DNA from: Acetobacteraceae bacterium
GTDB taxonomy: Bacteria > Pseudomonadota > Alphaproteobacteria > Acetobacterales > Acetobacteraceae
Direction of reading: 5' to 3'
Length of the DNA: 7,683 bases
NCBI GenBank assembly: GCA_030039695.1
Contig: JASHVB010000963.1
Coordinates: 1-7,683, forward strand
Shown here: piece by piece, positions 1-6,181 of the stretch
Position numbering within the stretch: position 1 is the first letter of the stretch
Layout: the number at the start of each line of letters is the position of its first letter
The notes under the pieces: model-generated
Seen by the model: only the letters and a program-made list of their open reading frames with translations
Database searches by the model: none
What the model was told of the DNA's origin: nothing
Made by a program: the position numbers and the translations under genes

Positions 1-137
1 TCGAAAACTCACTCTGCAACTGGCTCGAGAACTGCGTGCCGGAATCCTTCTCGGAACGCCAGATCGCCGAACTCGACCGGCTCGTCGGGCGGTGGATTCG
101 CGACCATGAGCGAGGATCAAGCACTGCCGAAAAGTGA
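1..137 (+). CDS. 3' end of an unassigned protein gene (partial)
   Basis: The frame beginning at base 3 is open from the left edge to a TGA at 135-137, giving 44 C-terminal residues. Third codon positions are mostly G or C, as expected for a real gene in GC-rich DNA, while the other two plus-strand frames read as arginine/serine-rich low-complexity text. The visible peptide is amphipathic and charged, with a helix-like stretch around SERQIAELDRLVGRWIRD, and ends ERGSSTAEK. A helical charged C-terminus of this type occurs in many small regulators, but there is no diagnostic motif and I do not assign a family. The start lies outside the window. The next gene-like segment, 75 bases downstream, looks degraded, so this may be the last intact gene before a decayed stretch. 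Confidence 0.5.
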   Translation, partial: ENSLCNWLENCVPESFSERQIAELDRLVGRWIRDHERGSSTAEK

Positions 138-212
138 TGGAGAACTCCGCACTCTCAAGTAAACAACAACTTAAGCAAATATCTCGGTGACGCCATCGAC
201 CGAATAGTATAG

Positions 213-410
213 GTGACCCAGGTGGGAGACGCTGCCTCCGTGCAACTCAGCTTTCGCTCTGCTGCGGATAAATCCAGCGAATGGATCGATTTTCATAGCT
301 TGCTCAGAATTAATGACGTCTGGAAGATTACAAATAAAACTGCCGTACATAGCAGTCGGTGCTCACTACCCGAAATCGACACGCTTTCTAAGCTGGCAGC
401 CTACAGCTGA
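213..410 (+). pseudogene. C-terminal remnant of an NTF2-like / lumazine-binding-like protein
   Basis: The 65-codon frame opens at a GTG directly after an in-frame TAG at 210-212. Residues 4-10 (VGDAASV) and 24-42 (WIDFHSLLRINDVWKITNK) resemble the last strands of the SnoaL/NTF2-like 'putative lumazine-binding' family, where a 'gdaA.V' strand is followed by 'DF..LL+idg.WkIvnK'. Family members are usually 120-150 residues, so only the C-terminal third is present. The residues just before the stop in the same frame (AIDRIV) could continue the domain, which would mean a nonsense mutation rather than a clean start. Base composition is AT-richer than the genes to the right. No good ribosome-binding site precedes the GTG. 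I infer a decayed gene; a short expressed protein is less likely. Family assignment rests on pattern memory only. Confidence 0.45.
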
Positions 411-430
411 GCTGCCAGGGCAACGGGGCC

Positions 431-468
431 GGTCGAGTGAGCAGAAGGCGGTCGAGTGAGCAGAAGGA
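431..468. repeat. 19-bp tandem direct repeat, two copies
   Basis: The unit GGTCGAGTGAGCAGAAGG plus one more base occurs at 431-449 and again at 450-468; the copies differ only in the last base (C versus A). It lies between the NTF2-like remnant and the GFA gene. A two-copy tandem duplication like this is typical of replication slippage. The unit contains no obvious dyad and no recognisable operator. It could equally be the footprint of an old rearrangement in this degraded stretch. Confidence 0.85.
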
Positions 469-631
469 GGGCGGGTAGCGGATCTTCCCGAGAATGCTCT
501 CACTTGCATCGCCGACCAGCTTCACGCCCTTGCCATCATCCAGTACACTCCAATCGGATGTCCTGGAAACTTCGCTCGGCATACCAATAAGTAGCAAGTC
601 GATGATCCAACCAACGGGGGACGAAGAAGCG

Positions 632-1039
632 ATGTCTCAACTGACAGGGGCCTGTCTCTGCGGCGCGGTGCGTTACAACACATCGGCGGAACCGGTTATC
701 TCAGGTGTGTGTCATTGCCGCGACTGTCAGAGATTCACAGGTAGCGCGTTTGGTGCCATGGTCGCAGTTCCAAAAGACGAGCTAACAATCACCGGCACGA
801 TGAAAACGTTCAGCAGCCTTGGCGGCAGCGGTAAGCCGATCCTCCGACATTTCTGCCCAGAATGCGGCTCGTCGATAGCAGAGGAGACGGAAAATGCGCC
901 GGGCCGAGTGGTCCTCAACATTGGTACGCTCGACGATCCGAAATCGGTTACGCCAGCATTCGAGATATTTTGTGACGACGCGTTGCACTGGGTCCAAACG
1001 ACGGGCGACATGAAGCGCTTTGACAAACGGCCGGTCTGA
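632..1039 (+). CDS. GFA-family (CENP-V/GFA domain) zinc-binding protein
   Basis: This 135-residue protein matches the GFA fold (glutathione-dependent formaldehyde-activating enzyme/CENP-V, PF04828) in length and zinc ligands. Visible cysteines are C8 and C10 (CLCG), C27, C29 and C32 (CHCRDC), and C75 and C78 (FCPECGSSI), the family's two zinc sites. The family includes an enzyme credited with joining formaldehyde to glutathione, but most members have no proven activity, so the substrate is not assigned here. I chose the ATG at 632 because the conserved domain starts at residue 4 (LTGACLCG); the frame stays open upstream to an ATG at 494, but those 46 extra residues are low-complexity and unlike the family. 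A purine-rich stretch (GGGGGACGAAGAAG) precedes the ATG. It appears monocistronic and is the only intact gene in the left part. Confidence 0.9.
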   Translation: MSQLTGACLCGAVRYNTSAEPVISGVCHCRDCQRFTGSAFGAMVAVPKDELTITGTMKTFSSLGGSGKPILRHFCPECGSSIAEETENAPGRVVLNIGTLDDPKSVTPAFEIFCDDALHWVQTTGDMKRFDKRPV

Positions 1040-1365
1040 AGACGCGGCGCTTTAAGCGGCGCGCTGCCGAAGCAATCAGGGACGTGGAGGGCCAGTACAT
1101 CTTGCCGCCTGCGACAGCGGACAGACGCGGGTGTTCCGAAGGAGGGCTTTGTTGACCAGAAGCGGACATGGATCTGGCGGAGACACGCAAGCCAAGCCCA
1201 TCATGCCGGAAGGCGGTAGTATTGGTTCGTTCACCAGAGGTGATTCTATCTGGAGTTTGCATCACACAGCACTGTTCAGCAAGGATGTTGCCGCGCGATG
1301 GCCGCACTGCGCCGCTTCGCCGAGCGGCGCCAACCCCGGACGCTCCGGGAGATGCAGGAAGCATA
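1040..1365. other. Stretch with no convincing gene
   Basis: About 325 bases between the GFA gene and the glycosyltransferase fragment. Frames open here on both strands (for example plus 1131-1436 and minus 948-1364), but their products are arginine/serine/proline-rich, lack a ribosome-binding site, and show no domain that I recognise. The small dyad CGCTTTAAGCG just after the GFA stop is too short in its loop and has no T-run, so it is not a convincing terminator. I see no tRNA, insertion-sequence end or other defined element. Confidence 0.5.
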
Positions 1366-1650
1366 TTACAGCTTCACAAATGACGATCGATATCTTGATA
1401 CGCCGAAGATGTCAGCGGTCATCACACGCCCGATGATGGCTTTCGACCCATCTGCGTTATTCATTCGCCTGGTTTTACCAGCCAGCTGCGCATTTGGACG
1501 ATACGAGGCATTTGAGACCAATTTCTGCACCGCAGACGCTAGCCGTTCCGGCGTAAAATTCTCCGGCTCAAGTTTTATCCCTGTCTTCAACCTGACGACC
1601 GAATCAGCATTGAACCACCCCACTTTGCTCAAAATGGTGGCCTGAGACAA
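1366..1650 (-). pseudogene. C-terminal fragment of a GT1/MGT-type glycosyltransferase
   Basis: On the minus strand, 94 codons end at a TAA (1366-1368). Residues 13-48 (starting FNADSVVRLKTGIKL, then PENFTPERLASAV) follow the end of UDP-glycosyltransferase/macrolide-glycosyltransferase C-domains, in which a 'DQ..NA..v..lG.Gi.L.p...tpe.L..Av..ll.d..yr..A..l' pattern binds the sugar nucleotide and forms the final helices. Only that end is present out of roughly 400 residues, and the upstream conserved segment with its DQ pair is replaced by unrelated sequence just before WFNAD. The tail after the last family-like helix (from about residue 70) is longer than usual. No full gene can be reconstructed toward higher coordinates on the minus strand. 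I infer a truncated pseudogene left after deletion or rearrangement. Confidence 0.5.
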
Positions 1651-1964
1651 TGGAGAGCACGGCGGTGGGCAATCACCGTGAGCCGGACCTGCAGCCCTGC
1701 TTTCGCCGAACCGAACCAGCGCATCCAGCGTAGGACGTGACTGCCCTTGATCCGGATCGATCGCGCAGCGACGCCCGTGGAGATGGGCGTTCAGCGGTTC
1801 GCCCTAGCGCCGGTCGAACATGACGCCCCTGGCTACACAGTTAGCAACAATCACGACGGAGCGGTACTCTACGGAAATGCTTTCATGCGTATCCATCGGC
1901 GCATGGACCGAGCAAGTCGCTCGATGAGCTTCCCACCGTATTAGGCCGGCAGTATGGTGGGGCT
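1651..1964. other. Upstream region of the copper cluster, no convincing gene
   Basis: About 310 bases before the first gene of the copper cluster. A 65-codon frame (1747-1944, TTG start) has no recognisable domain or ribosome-binding site, and I do not call it. The promoter of the cluster should lie here, but I could not pick out a clear -35/-10 pair. The one structural item is a dyad at 1884-1905, listed separately. Confidence 0.5.
1884..1905. promoter_or_regulatory. Inverted repeat upstream of the copper cluster, possible operator
   Basis: CATGCG (1884-1889) and CGCATG (1900-1905) form perfect 6-bp half-sites separated by 10 bp, a centre-to-centre spacing suited to a dimeric regulator. The element is about 60 bases upstream of the first start codon of the cluster. 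It does not match a known CueR, CopY or CsoR consensus that I can name, and a dyad of this size can arise by chance. The regulatory role is inference from position only. Confidence 0.2.
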
Positions 1965-2342
1965 ATGAGGCGTTCCGGCACCCACCCGTCCGGTTTGTTC
2001 TTCGCTCTGCTCGCGCTGGTCGCGCAGCTCGCCATCGGCGCCTCGACGCCCAATATGGAACTGCCGCTGGCACTGCATGAGGCCGCCCTCATCTGCCACG
2101 CGCGTTCGGCCGACGAGGGCAAGACCCCGCCTACTCAGCACCACCATGTGCCCCTCAGCGCGTTCTGCCCGCTTTGGACGGCGCTCGCTGCGCCGACTCC
2201 TCTGCTAGCCGACACCGCCCCGCCGCCGCCCGCGCCCAACCAGACGTTGTTCCGTCGCTCCGGACTGCCGCCGCCGTCCACCGCGCCGCCGACCATTCCC
2301 TTCCGCCTCGCGCAGTCGCGCGCCCCTCCCATCCTGGCCTGA
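1965..2342 (+). CDS. DUF2946-like small secreted or membrane protein
   Basis: The product has 125 residues. Residues 8-26 form a hydrophobic N-terminal signal or anchor (LFFALLALVAQLAIG). Next come ICHA (C44, H45), a histidine cluster HHH (59-61), and CPLW (C68), followed by a long proline-rich tail ending in RAPPILA. The layout 'ICHA ... H-rich ... CPLC ... proline-rich ... RAPP' is what I associate with DUF2946 proteins, which often sit beside copper genes; no biochemical role is established for them. The Cys/His pattern suggests periplasmic metal contact. Here the second cysteine of CPLC is a tryptophan. The start is the ATG at 1965; the ribosome-binding site is poor (GGTGGGG only two bases away). 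It probably begins the copper operon, 66 bases before the next gene. Confidence 0.6.
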   Translation: MRRSGTHPSGLFFALLALVAQLAIGASTPNMELPLALHEAALICHARSADEGKTPPTQHHHVPLSAFCPLWTALAAPTPLLADTAPPPPAPNQTLFRRSGLPPPSTAPPTIPFRLAQSRAPPILA

Positions 2343-2408
2343 GTTCCCCGTCCGCTGTGACCCGCGCGGCGCTGTATGCGCTGCACAACTCATGTCCAGG
2401 AGTCGCGT

Positions 2409-3323
2409 ATGCGTCGAACAATCCGGCTGGCTGCGATCGTTGCGGCCGGTGCCGCCGTCATTACCCACCACGCCTCTGCTCACGCCGTCGCCGGCGCCCG
2501 TATCTTCGTCAACACCAACCTGATTGACGATCCCGGCGTCGGTGACGAAGCCAATCTGCCGCTGATCTCTCTGCAGAGCCCCGACGCTGATACCTGGGTC
2601 ACCGACGCCAACTTTGAGTACGACAAGACCATTACCCGGAACCTCGGCTTCGGCGTCGGTACCGATTGGCTTTTCATCGCCCATGACATGGAGGACGGTG
2701 GAAAGAGCCATGGAGGGTTCGACGACACCTACGTGCAGCTGAAATACAACTGGATCACCCTGCCCGTGCACGAGTTCATGAGCTCGGTGGAGGTGACCCA
2801 GGCCTTCGGTCGCGCAGGCACGGTCGGAATCGAATCCGGCTACAACACCACCACCCTGTCCGGGTTCTTTGGTAAAGGCCTGGGCGACATCCCTTGGGCG
2901 CCGATCCGTCCCTTCGCCGTCACCGGCGAGCTTGACTACAACATGCCCAACACCGGCCCATCGGGCGAAGGGTTCATCACTACCTGGTCCGGCGGCCTGA
3001 CGTTGCAGTACTCGATCCCGTACCTGCAGTCGCAGGTGAAGAACGTCGGTATCACCGGCTTGGCTGCCAACCTGACGCCACTGGTCGAGCTTGGCTGGAC
3101 CTCGGCCGCCGGATCATCCACCGTCACCGGAATCAGCCAGCCGACCACATTCCTGCTCGCCACCGGCGCCGTATGGACCGGAACCTACTACGCGGTCTCC
3201 GCCGAAGTGCTGTGGCCGCTTAACGGCGCGGCCGGACACAACATCGGCGCGATCGCGCAGTTCCACCTCTATTTCGATGACCTGATGCCGAACACCCTCG
3301 GCAAACCCCTCGTGGAGTGGTGA
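2409..3323 (+). CDS. Predicted outer-membrane beta-barrel, MetA-like 'transporter' family
   Basis: The product has 304 residues. A signal peptide covers residues 1 to about 24 (basic MRRTIR, hydrophobic core, ASA before the cut). The rest has no hydrophobic helix and consists of alternating, aromatic- and glycine-rich strands ending in a terminal tryptophan (PLVEW), as in beta-barrel outer-membrane proteins. The mature start (GARIFVNTNLIDDPGVGDEANLP) resembles a barrel family related to the phenol-degradation MetA proteins that recurs next to copC/copD. I infer a channel or binding protein of the outer membrane serving the copper genes; the substrate is not shown. The ATG at 2409 is favoured over the in-frame ATG at 2376 because AGGAG (2398-2402) lies six bases upstream and the signal peptide begins there. 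The copC start follows five bases after its stop. Confidence 0.7.
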   Translation: MRRTIRLAAIVAAGAAVITHHASAHAVAGARIFVNTNLIDDPGVGDEANLPLISLQSPDADTWVTDANFEYDKTITRNLGFGVGTDWLFIAHDMEDGGKSHGGFDDTYVQLKYNWITLPVHEFMSSVEVTQAFGRAGTVGIESGYNTTTLSGFFGKGLGDIPWAPIRPFAVTGELDYNMPNTGPSGEGFITTWSGGLTLQYSIPYLQSQVKNVGITGLAANLTPLVELGWTSAAGSSTVTGISQPTTFLLATGAVWTGTYYAVSAEVLWPLNGAAGHNIGAIAQFHLYFDDLMPNTLGKPLVEW

Positions 3324-3328
3324 TCACC

Positions 3329-3685
3329 ATGCGTTGGACACACCTGATTCTGCCGGCGATGTTGCTTGCAGCCTCGCCGGCATTCGCCCACGCCTTCCTG
3401 AAAAACAGCAGCCCGCCGGTCGGTAGCAATGTTCCGGTGCCGCCCAAGGCGGTGATCATCGACTTCACCGAGGGCGTCGAACCTGCCTTTAGCACCATCG
3501 AGGTGCAGGACGCGCAAGGCAAGCGTGTCGATGCAGGCCGGCCGCATCTGGTCAATGGCGATCAGACCAGGCTGGCAGTGGGCCTGCCGAAGCTGCCGCC
3601 AGGCGAATACACAGTGATCTGGCACGCAACCGCGGTGGACACGCATAAGACCGAGGGCAGGTTCCAGTTCACCGTCTCGCCCTGA
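3329..3685 (+). CDS. copC: CopC-family periplasmic copper-binding protein
   Basis: The product has 118 residues with a signal peptide cut after A20 (SPAFA), leaving histidine 21 as the mature N-terminus. In CopC this residue forms a copper 'brace' with a downstream Asp and His; D104 and H106 (VDTHKTEG) are those partners, at mature positions 84 and 86. The cupredoxin-like fold is supported by SSPPVGSNVPVPPKAV, where the family's 'P..g..v...P..v.l.F' occurs, and by the closing strand GRFQFTV. The methionine-rich Cu(I) site of Pseudomonas syringae CopC is absent, so this is probably a Cu(II)-only type. ATG 3329 is chosen; two in-frame GTGs (3317, 3320) overlap the previous gene, and GGAG at 3314-3317 can serve the ATG. 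CopC delivers copper to or receives it from CopD, encoded next. Confidence 0.92.
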   Translation: MRWTHLILPAMLLAASPAFAHAFLKNSSPPVGSNVPVPPKAVIIDFTEGVEPAFSTIEVQDAQGKRVDAGRPHLVNGDQTRLAVGLPKLPPGEYTVIWHATAVDTHKTEGRFQFTVSP

Positions 3686-3706
3686 CCCCCGCACACGGCG
3701 CGACGC

Positions 3707-5617
3707 GTGCACACGCAAGCGGTCATCCTGGCGTTGCTGCGCGGCTTTCACCTGGTCGCGCTCGCCTCCCTGTTTGGCACGCTGGTGTCGCTGACGCTGG
3801 TGGCCCCCGCGGGGCTGCGCGACGCTCCGATTGAAGGGCCGGCGGCACGGCACCGCCTGGTCCGCCTGGCCCGATGGTCCGCCGGGCTGGCGTTGCTCCT
3901 TGGCATCGGCTGGATGCTGGTTGAGTCGGCAACCATTGCCGGTACCGCCTCATTGGGCGGCACCGTCGCAGTGCTAGGCAAGGTGGTGCAAGATACCCGG
4001 TTCGGCCAGCTCATCCTGATCCGCCTTGCCCTCCTCTTGCTCGCGTTGCCGTTCCTTGACGGACGCGGCGCGCGCCTGGCCGTGGGGTTTCTGCTGGCCG
4101 CGGCAGCGCTGGGGATGCAAGGGTTCATAGGACATGCCGGGGCCACCGGCGGCAGCGTCGGGGACATACTGCTAGCCTCCGAGGCGGTGCACCTGCTGGC
4201 GGCTGGCGCGTGGCTCGGCGGCTTGCTGCCTTTGTTCCTGCTGGCTGGCATCTTGCCGCCGCCAGCCGCCGCCAGCGCCTGCGAGAGCTTCACGCCGGTC
4301 GGCCTGAGCGCGGTGCTGTTGATCGCCTGCACCGCCGTTATTCAGGCCCGGCAGTTGATCGGCAGCATCGCTGGCTTATTCGGCACTCCTTACGGCCATA
4401 CCGCCTTGCTCAAACTGGCATTGTTCTTCGCATTGCTGGTGCTGGCCGGCATCAACCGCCTGGTGCTGACGGAGCGGCTGCGCGATCCCGTTCGCCCGGT
4501 CACGCGGACGCTGCTGCGGACCTCGATCGGCGCGGAGACATTGCTCGGCGTTGCGGTGATCGTGGTCGCAGCCTTTCTGGCTTCCGGAATCCCGGCCGTG
4601 CATGTCCCACCGGCGTGGCCTTTCTCACGCCGTCTGGCGTTAGATCTGTTGGCCGAGCCGGCCGTGCGCGGGTTGTTACTGCGCGCATTGGTGCCCAGCC
4701 TGATCGCGGGCGTTTTGGTGGCGGCGGCCGGCTGGCTCTGGCGCCCGATCTTCTGGGCGGCACTGGCGGGGCTGGCTGTGTGCCTTGTCCTAGCTTGGCC
4801 GGACATTGAGCCGCTGGTGACCGTGGCGGCCTATCCGACCACATTCGACGCCTCGCCAACCGGTTTCGCCGCCGCCTCAATCATGCGTGGCGCCGGCCTG
4901 TTTGCGACCAATTGCGCCATGTGCCACGGCACCAATGCGAGGGGCGACGGGCCGGAGGCGAAATCGCTGCCGGTCCCACCGCTCGACCTGACCGGGCCGC
5001 GTTTCCGGGTGGCTATGGCGGGCGACCTTTACTGGCATATCTCGCACGGCATCGAGGCATCGCAGGGTGTCCCCGCCATGCCCGCCTTCGGCAAGCGACT
5101 GTCCCCCGATGATATCTGGTCGCTGATCGATTTCCTGAAAGCAAACAACGCCGGCAACAGCATGCGTACAATCGGGAAATGGGACCACCCGATCCCACTG
5201 CCGCGGTTTGACGCCATCTGCGCCGACGGTTCCGCCATTGACCGCAGTGACCTGAGCCATAAGGTCGTGCACGTCATCGCGGCCGGCCACACTCTGACGC
5301 CGCCAGCCGCGCCGCCGGGCATTCCGCTGGCCACGATCGTGCTGGCGCAGAGCAACTCGGTAAAGCCTGCCGGCACCGCGTGCGTCACCCTCGGCCCCGC
5401 TGCTTGGGACGCGTTCGCGCTCCTGGTCGGCGAGACGCCAGGGGCACTGACTGGTATCCAGGTGCTGGCAGATCAAAACGGTTGGCTGCGGCTGCGATGG
5501 CGGCCGGGCGATCCAGGCGACTGGGACCAGACGTCGGCGCTGGACGCCACAATCCGCAACATTGTCGCACACCCATTGGCCATCACCGCGGGAGGTGGCG
5601 ATGGCCAACACCATTGA
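3707..5617 (+). CDS. copD: CopD copper-transport membrane protein fused to cytochrome c and a redoxin-like domain
   Basis: The product has 636 residues. Residues 6-295 hold about eight membrane helices of the CopD family (PF05425), with GFHL (H15), GHAGAT (H143) and SEAVHLLAAGAWLGGL (H162) as recognisable motifs. Two more helices (about 327-363) lead into a class I cytochrome c domain (about 390-480) with the haem site C403-AM-C406-H407 and a probable axial methionine M458 in GVPAMPAFG. Residues 495-625 look like an AhpC/redoxin fold (PRFDAICADGSAIDRSDL, then KVVHVIAA) but lack the catalytic CxxC, and the chain ends GGGDGQHH. The haem domain should be periplasmic. Inferred role: copper passage across the inner membrane, coupled to electron transfer. 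The start is a GTG at 3707; an in-frame TGA at 3683 bars any earlier one, and no clear Shine-Dalgarno precedes it. It lies 21 bases after copC. Confidence 0.88.
   Translation: MHTQAVILALLRGFHLVALASLFGTLVSLTLVAPAGLRDAPIEGPAARHRLVRLARWSAGLALLLGIGWMLVESATIAGTASLGGTVAVLGKVVQDTRFGQLILIRLALLLLALPFLDGRGARLAVGFLLAAAALGMQGFIGHAGATGGSVGDILLASEAVHLLAAGAWLGGLLPLFLLAGILPPPAAASACESFTPVGLSAVLLIACTAVIQARQLIGSIAGLFGTPYGHTALLKLALFFALLVLAGINRLVLTERLRDPVRPVTRTLLRTSIGAETLLGVAVIVVAAFLASGIPAVHVPPAWPFSRRLALDLLAEPAVRGLLLRALVPSLIAGVLVAAAGWLWRPIFWAALAGLAVCLVLAWPDIEPLVTVAAYPTTFDASPTGFAAASIMRGAGLFATNCAMCHGTNARGDGPEAKSLPVPPLDLTGPRFRVAMAGDLYWHISHGIEASQGVPAMPAFGKRLSPDDIWSLIDFLKANNAGNSMRTIGKWDHPIPLPRFDAICADGSAIDRSDLSHKVVHVIAAGHTLTPPAAPPGIPLATIVLAQSNSVKPAGTACVTLGPAAWDAFALLVGETPGALTGIQVLADQNGWLRLRWRPGDPGDWDQTSALDATIRNIVAHPLAITAGGGDGQHH
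5591..5597 (+). promoter_or_regulatory. Near-consensus ribosome-binding site inside the end of copD
   Basis: GGAGGTG is a full match to the anti-Shine-Dalgarno core and lies inside the last codons of the copD fusion gene. It is correctly spaced (GGAGG ends five bases before) for the ATG at 5601, which opens a short frame rather than the next known gene. It is the strongest ribosome-binding sequence I noticed in the cluster. Confidence 0.5.
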
Positions 5618-5708
5618 CGCGGCCAACGCCGCACCAAGCCGGGTTTCCGGACCAAAACCCGAAACAGAAAGGGATTCACCATGCGCTCATGGCTCGTCGC
5701 ACTGTTGA
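5601..5708 (+). CDS. Possible small ORF of 35 codons between copD and the PCuAC gene
   Basis: An ATG at 5601, with a near-perfect Shine-Dalgarno sequence ahead of it, opens a 35-residue frame (beginning MANTIDAANAAPSR) that closes at TGA 5706-5708. It overlaps the last 17 bases of copD and the first 28 bases of the PCuAC gene. The first half has coding-like, GC-ending codons; the last residues simply read the PCuAC signal peptide out of frame. No membrane segment or known domain is visible. Possible explanations are a leader peptide that couples translation of PCuAC to copD, the stub of a lost gene, or a chance start. PCuAC has its own ribosome-binding site, so coupling is not required. Confidence 0.3.
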   Translation: MANTIDAANAAPSRVSGPKPETERDSPCAHGSSHC

Positions 5709-6181
5709 CACTGCTTCCAGCGGTTGCGCTCGCGGACCCGGTGGGCATCCAGGTCGAACATGCCTGGTCACGTGCCATGCCGGCTGGCGCCACTGGCGTG
5801 GTGTACCTGACCGTCACCAACCATGGAGCACCCGACACGCTGACCTCAGTTGCCTCGCCGGTTGCCGCCTCGGCGGGACTGCACGAAACCATCGACGACC
5901 ACGGCGTGATGAAGATGCGTCCGGTGGCCAGCCTGCCGGTCAGTCCAGGCAAGCCGCTCACGCTGGCACCGGGCGGCTATCACATCATGCTGATGGGGCT
6001 GAAGCGTGCGCTGGTCGCCGGCACCGCCTTCCCGGTAACGCTGACCTTCGCCAGGGCGGGCGCGGTCACCGTCACCGCGACGGTGCAGGCAGCGGGCGCT
6101 GCAATGCCAGGGATGCACCACGGCAGCATGGGCAACATGAATATGCATGGCATGTCCATGGGCGGTTCCAGCTCGAAATGA
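5681..6181 (+). CDS. PCuAC-family periplasmic Cu(I) chaperone with a Met/His-rich tail
   Basis: The product has 166 residues with a signal peptide (MRSWLVALLTLLPAVALA, cut near A18). It carries the complete PCuAC copper motif H(M)X10MX21HXM: H68, M79, H101 and M103 have exactly the required spacing. The domain (PF04314, formerly DUF461) holds Cu(I) and hands it to the CuA site of cytochrome oxidase or to SCO proteins in the periplasm. After the domain, residues 138 to 166 form a flexible tail with seven methionines and three histidines (MPGMHHGSMGNMNMHGMSM), which probably binds additional copper; such tails occur in some homologues. ATG 5681 is preceded by AGAAAGGGA. The stop overlaps the next start (ATGA), implying co-translation, and a SCO gene lies one gene further on, as expected for a CuA-loading pair. 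Confidence 0.93.
   Translation: MRSWLVALLTLLPAVALADPVGIQVEHAWSRAMPAGATGVVYLTVTNHGAPDTLTSVASPVAASAGLHETIDDHGVMKMRPVASLPVSPGKPLTLAPGGYHIMLMGLKRALVAGTAFPVTLTFARAGAVTVTATVQAAGAAMPGMHHGSMGNMNMHGMSMGGSSSK

Noticed and set aside
388..597. A 69-codon minus-strand frame whose middle (VLDDGKGVKLVGDASESILG) looks protein-like
   Set aside because: It has no recognised family, runs across the tandem repeat, and the plus strand of the same stretch reads equally plausibly; too weak to call.
1044..1056. CGCTTTAAGCG dyad after the GFA gene as a terminator
   Set aside because: The stem is about three to five pairs with a loop too small, and no T-run follows.
1747..1944. A 65-codon plus-strand frame just upstream of the copper cluster
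   Set aside because: TTG start, no ribosome-binding site, an in-frame stop immediately upstream and no recognisable domain.
4877..5626. A 249-codon minus-strand open frame antisense to the cytochrome c part of copD
   Set aside because: It mirrors a well-supported gene with matched domains, has no recognisable domain or ribosome-binding site, and is an expected by-product of high GC.
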